Of a stretch of 64,000 nucleotides of DNA, positions 61,887 through 64,000 are shown piece by piece. Source of the stretch: Borreliella bissettiae DN127 (GTDB taxonomy: Bacteria; Spirochaetota; Spirochaetia; Borreliales; Borreliaceae); assembly GCF_000222305.1 (NCBI RefSeq), contig NC_015921.1, positions 682,001 through 746,000 of the forward strand. The letters are read 5' to 3'. How positions within the stretch are numbered: position 1 is the stretch's first letter; each line of letters begins with the position of its first letter. The translations under genes were made by a program, and so were the position numbers. The notes beneath the pieces are model-generated. The model was not told the DNA's origin. It saw only the letters and a program-made list of their open reading frames with translations, and ran no database searches.

Positions 61887-63668
61887 ATGAAGTATTTACA
61901 AACAGCAGCCTCAATTAAAAGCAAATTTGATATTGTAACTATTGTGGAGCAGTATATTAAGCTTGTTAAATCGGGATCTGCTTATAAAGGTCTTTGCCCT
62001 TTTCATGCTGAGAAAACTCCCTCTTTTTTTGTAAATCCTTTGCAAGGATATTTTTATTGTTTTGGATGCAAAAAGGGTGGGGATGTTATTGGATTTTTAA
62101 TGGATATGGAAAAAATCAATTACAATGATGCTCTTAAGATTTTATGTGAAAAATTTGGTATTCATTATGATGATTTAAAAATAATTAGAGAAAGTGAAAA
62201 TAAAAATGAAAATAAAGACATAGTTTCAAAAATTTACTCTTTGAATTCTAGGCTAATTAATACCATTAAATTTTTTTTGAATAAAAACAAAAAAGCTTTA
62301 GATTATGTTTTAAAGAGTAGAGCAATATCTAAGGAAATCGTTGATTTATTTGAACTTGGATATTTGCCATTTAACATTAAAAATGGGTTAGAGCTTCATG
62401 ATTTTTTGGTTTCAAAAGGATACTCTTCTGAAATACTTAGAAAAAGTGGTTTGTTCTCAAAAACTAATCCTAGAGCCTCTATTCTATCTCAAAGATTAAT
62501 TTTTCCAATTAAAGATTTTAAAGGAAATGTTGTTGGTTTTGGGGGTCGAGATTTAGATGGGAAAAGTTCTAAGTATATTAATTTAAGTGAAACTGAAGTT
62601 TTTAAAAAAAAGGAACTTCTTTATGGATTTTATGAGGGTTTTGAGGAGATTAAATCTACAAAATCAGTTATATTGGTAGAAGGATATATAGATGTTCTTG
62701 CTTTTTTTGCATCTGGGATTAAGAGGGCTGTATCTACTCTTGGCACTGCTTTTTCAAAAGAACATCTAGCTTTGATTCAAAGATATGCTGATGAAATAAT
62801 ATTGTCTTTTGATGGGGATGATGCTGGGCTTTCTGCAACTTTAAAAGCTTATCAAATTTGTTTGCCATTTAATATCAATGTTAGTGTTGTTAGAATGGAT
62901 TTTGGTCTTGATCCTGCAGATGTTTTTAAAAGTGAAGGTGCACACGCTTTGCAAAAAATTTTAAATAATAGATGTGATGTTTTTGAATATCTCTTAGATG
63001 TTTATTCTAATAAATATGATTTAAATAAAACTGTAGATTTAAATGCCATGATTAATTTATTTTTAAATTTGATAAATTTATCAAAAGTAGATACTCAGAA
63101 AAAAATTTTTTTAGACAAGCTAAGCAATAAGCTTGGTATTGGTTTGACAACTTTATTAAAAGATTATTATAGAATAAAAGAAAGATTTGTAGTTGACAAT
63201 AATAAAAGAAATTTGTATGCTCATAATGATGATTCTTATGAGAGGTATCTAATAGTAGCTTTGTTGAAAAATTTTAATTATTTTAGTACAGTAAGGCGCA
63301 ATATTATTGATAGTGATTTAATTAATATTGATGCCAGAAAAATCTTTATGTGCTTTGAAAATTTATTTGAAAATAATAAAGATTTTTCATTAATGGATTT
63401 AAAAAAAGATTTAAAGGATACCTATAAAGTTAGTGAATTTTTTTTTGAAGAAATTTTAAATTCTGAGTTTGAAGTAGATGATGAGATGCTCATTCATATT
63501 TTACTTGCAATCAAGAGAAGAAAATTAGATTCTCGTGTTTTACTTTGCAAAAAAAGATATGATGGGGACTCTTTGGTAAATGCTAAGATTCAAATAAATG
63601 AGTTAATGTTTTTAAATATGCAGAGAAAAAATTTAAAAATCTACATAGATGATGTTCCAGGGAGTTAG
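61887..63668 (+). CDS. dnaG: DNA primase DnaG
   Basis: A 593-residue primase from ATG 61887, 9 bases after AAGGA. An N-terminal zinc finger (CPFHAEKTPSF...YCFGCKKGGD), TOPRIM core (VEGYIDVLA; DGDDAG) and C-terminal helicase-binding region. It makes RNA primers for DnaB. mltG precedes it and rpoD follows, like the macromolecular-synthesis operon but without rpsU. Confidence 0.97.
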   Translation: MKYLQTAASIKSKFDIVTIVEQYIKLVKSGSAYKGLCPFHAEKTPSFFVNPLQGYFYCFGCKKGGDVIGFLMDMEKINYNDALKILCEKFGIHYDDLKIIRESENKNENKDIVSKIYSLNSRLINTIKFFLNKNKKALDYVLKSRAISKEIVDLFELGYLPFNIKNGLELHDFLVSKGYSSEILRKSGLFSKTNPRASILSQRLIFPIKDFKGNVVGFGGRDLDGKSSKYINLSETEVFKKKELLYGFYEGFEEIKSTKSVILVEGYIDVLAFFASGIKRAVSTLGTAFSKEHLALIQRYADEIILSFDGDDAGLSATLKAYQICLPFNINVSVVRMDFGLDPADVFKSEGAHALQKILNNRCDVFEYLLDVYSNKYDLNKTVDLNAMINLFLNLINLSKVDTQKKIFLDKLSNKLGIGLTTLLKDYYRIKERFVVDNNKRNLYAHNDDSYERYLIVALLKNFNYFSTVRRNIIDSDLINIDARKIFMCFENLFENNKDFSLMDLKKDLKDTYKVSEFFFEEILNSEFEVDDEMLIHILLAIKRRKLDSRVLLCKKRYDGDSLVNAKIQINELMFLNMQRKNLKIYIDDVPGS

Positions 63669-63671
63669 GTT

Positions 63672-64000
63672 TTGTCGGATTTGGAAAAGAAATATTCGAA
63701 ACTGATAGAGGGTATTATTGCTCATTTGGGAGATAGAAAATCTCTTAGTTTTAGTGAATTATCAAATTTACTTCCCGATGACATATTAGAACCAGAGATT
63801 CTTGATTGTATTTGCTCTGTTCTTGAAGATAGGGGTATAAGGTTAGTTAATAAAATTTCGGAATTAGATCTGGTTGTCAGCGAAGATGGAAATGATGAAG
63901 AGGAAGAGGTTGAAATTGAATCTGATAGAAATTTTATGATTTTAGATGATGGGTTTCAAAGTGATGAGGAAGATATTGACATTGATGATAAGCTGGATGA
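63672..64000 (+). CDS. rpoD: RNA polymerase sigma-70 factor RpoD, N-terminal part (3' truncated)
   Basis: An open frame from TTG 63672, 3 bases after the dnaG stop, runs off the window. The 109 residues visible contain a region 1.1-like start (DLEKKYSKLIEGIIAHLGD, SFSELSNLLP) and a very acidic stretch. The place after dnaG and this start fit primary sigma factor; the core regions 2 to 4 are outside the window. Confidence 0.88.
   Translation, partial: MSDLEKKYSKLIEGIIAHLGDRKSLSFSELSNLLPDDILEPEILDCICSVLEDRGIRLVNKISELDLVVSEDGNDEEEEVEIESDRNFMILDDGFQSDEEDIDIDDKLD

Overview
The window is a 64 kb piece of a spirochete chromosome, almost certainly Lyme-disease Borrelia (Borreliella burgdorferi sensu lato). 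The evidence is very low G+C DNA, TTG/GTG starts next to strong Shine-Dalgarno sites, a class I lysyl-tRNA synthetase, FlaA with CheA2-CheW3-CheX-CheY3, a mevalonate cluster, BosR, BadR and a second EF-G. The gene order is the one I know as BB0645 to BB0712 of strain B31; I recalled this and could not check it, and I cannot assign the species within the complex. There are no rRNAs, CRISPR arrays, insertion sequences or phage genes. It is a core chromosomal region with very compact genes.

Layout. 1-4 kb: the end of a glucose-type PTS permease, then a leftward operon (orphan protein, BosR, membrane-anchored lipase). 4-9 kb: groEL, a terminator hairpin, a small gene, and the yajC-secD-secF translocation operon. 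9-20 kb: mixed housekeeping genes on both strands (DnaJ-like, degenerate HemW-like, rpiA, gpmA, lysS, era, zinc-ribbon and DUF192 proteins, a lipoprotein, a glycosyltransferase, an amidase and a GerMN-like protein). 21-27 kb: the flaA-cheA2-cheW3-cheX-cheY3 motility/chemotaxis operon. 27-30 kb: a leftward four-gene operon led by a HAD phosphatase, including a protein that resembles a voltage sensor. 30.5-34.2 kb: a nucleoside-type ABC importer. 34.4-38.6 kb: two chemoreceptors. 39.8-46 kb: the mevalonate operon. 46-51 kb: tRNA-Val, a CAP-domain lipoprotein, Dps/BicA, EF-G2, BadR. 51-57 kb: ffh-rpsP-khpA-rimM-trmD-rplS, then coaD-rpmF-acpP-rnc. 57-64 kb: tRNA nucleotidyltransferase, two orphan genes, tRNA-Thr and tRNA-Tyr, mltG-dnaG and the start of rpoD.

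How the genes work together. Six consecutive genes turn acetyl-CoA-derived HMG-CoA precursors into isopentenyl/dimethylallyl diphosphate. The flaA operon supplies the periplasmic filament sheath protein and the chemotaxis phosphorelay, and two receptors lie 7 kb away. Translation and secretion functions are clustered (Ffh, S16, RimM, TrmD, L19, EF-G2, SecDF-YajC, LysRS, Era, tRNA maturation). BosR and BadR are two known regulators of infection-related expression. From about 30.5 kb rightwards nearly every gene is on the + strand, as expected for a replichore to the right of the central origin of a linear Borrelia chromosome.

I found no wholly new multi-gene system. The best leads are: a HemW-family protein that has lost two of its three iron-sulfur cysteines; a CheW-CheR fusion in the chemotaxis operon; a GerMN-like protein overlapping a cell-wall amidase; a predicted membrane protein combining voltage-sensor-like and HAMP-like parts; and several long perfect hairpins at operon joints, one of which (17 bp, upstream of mltG) lacks a U-tract.
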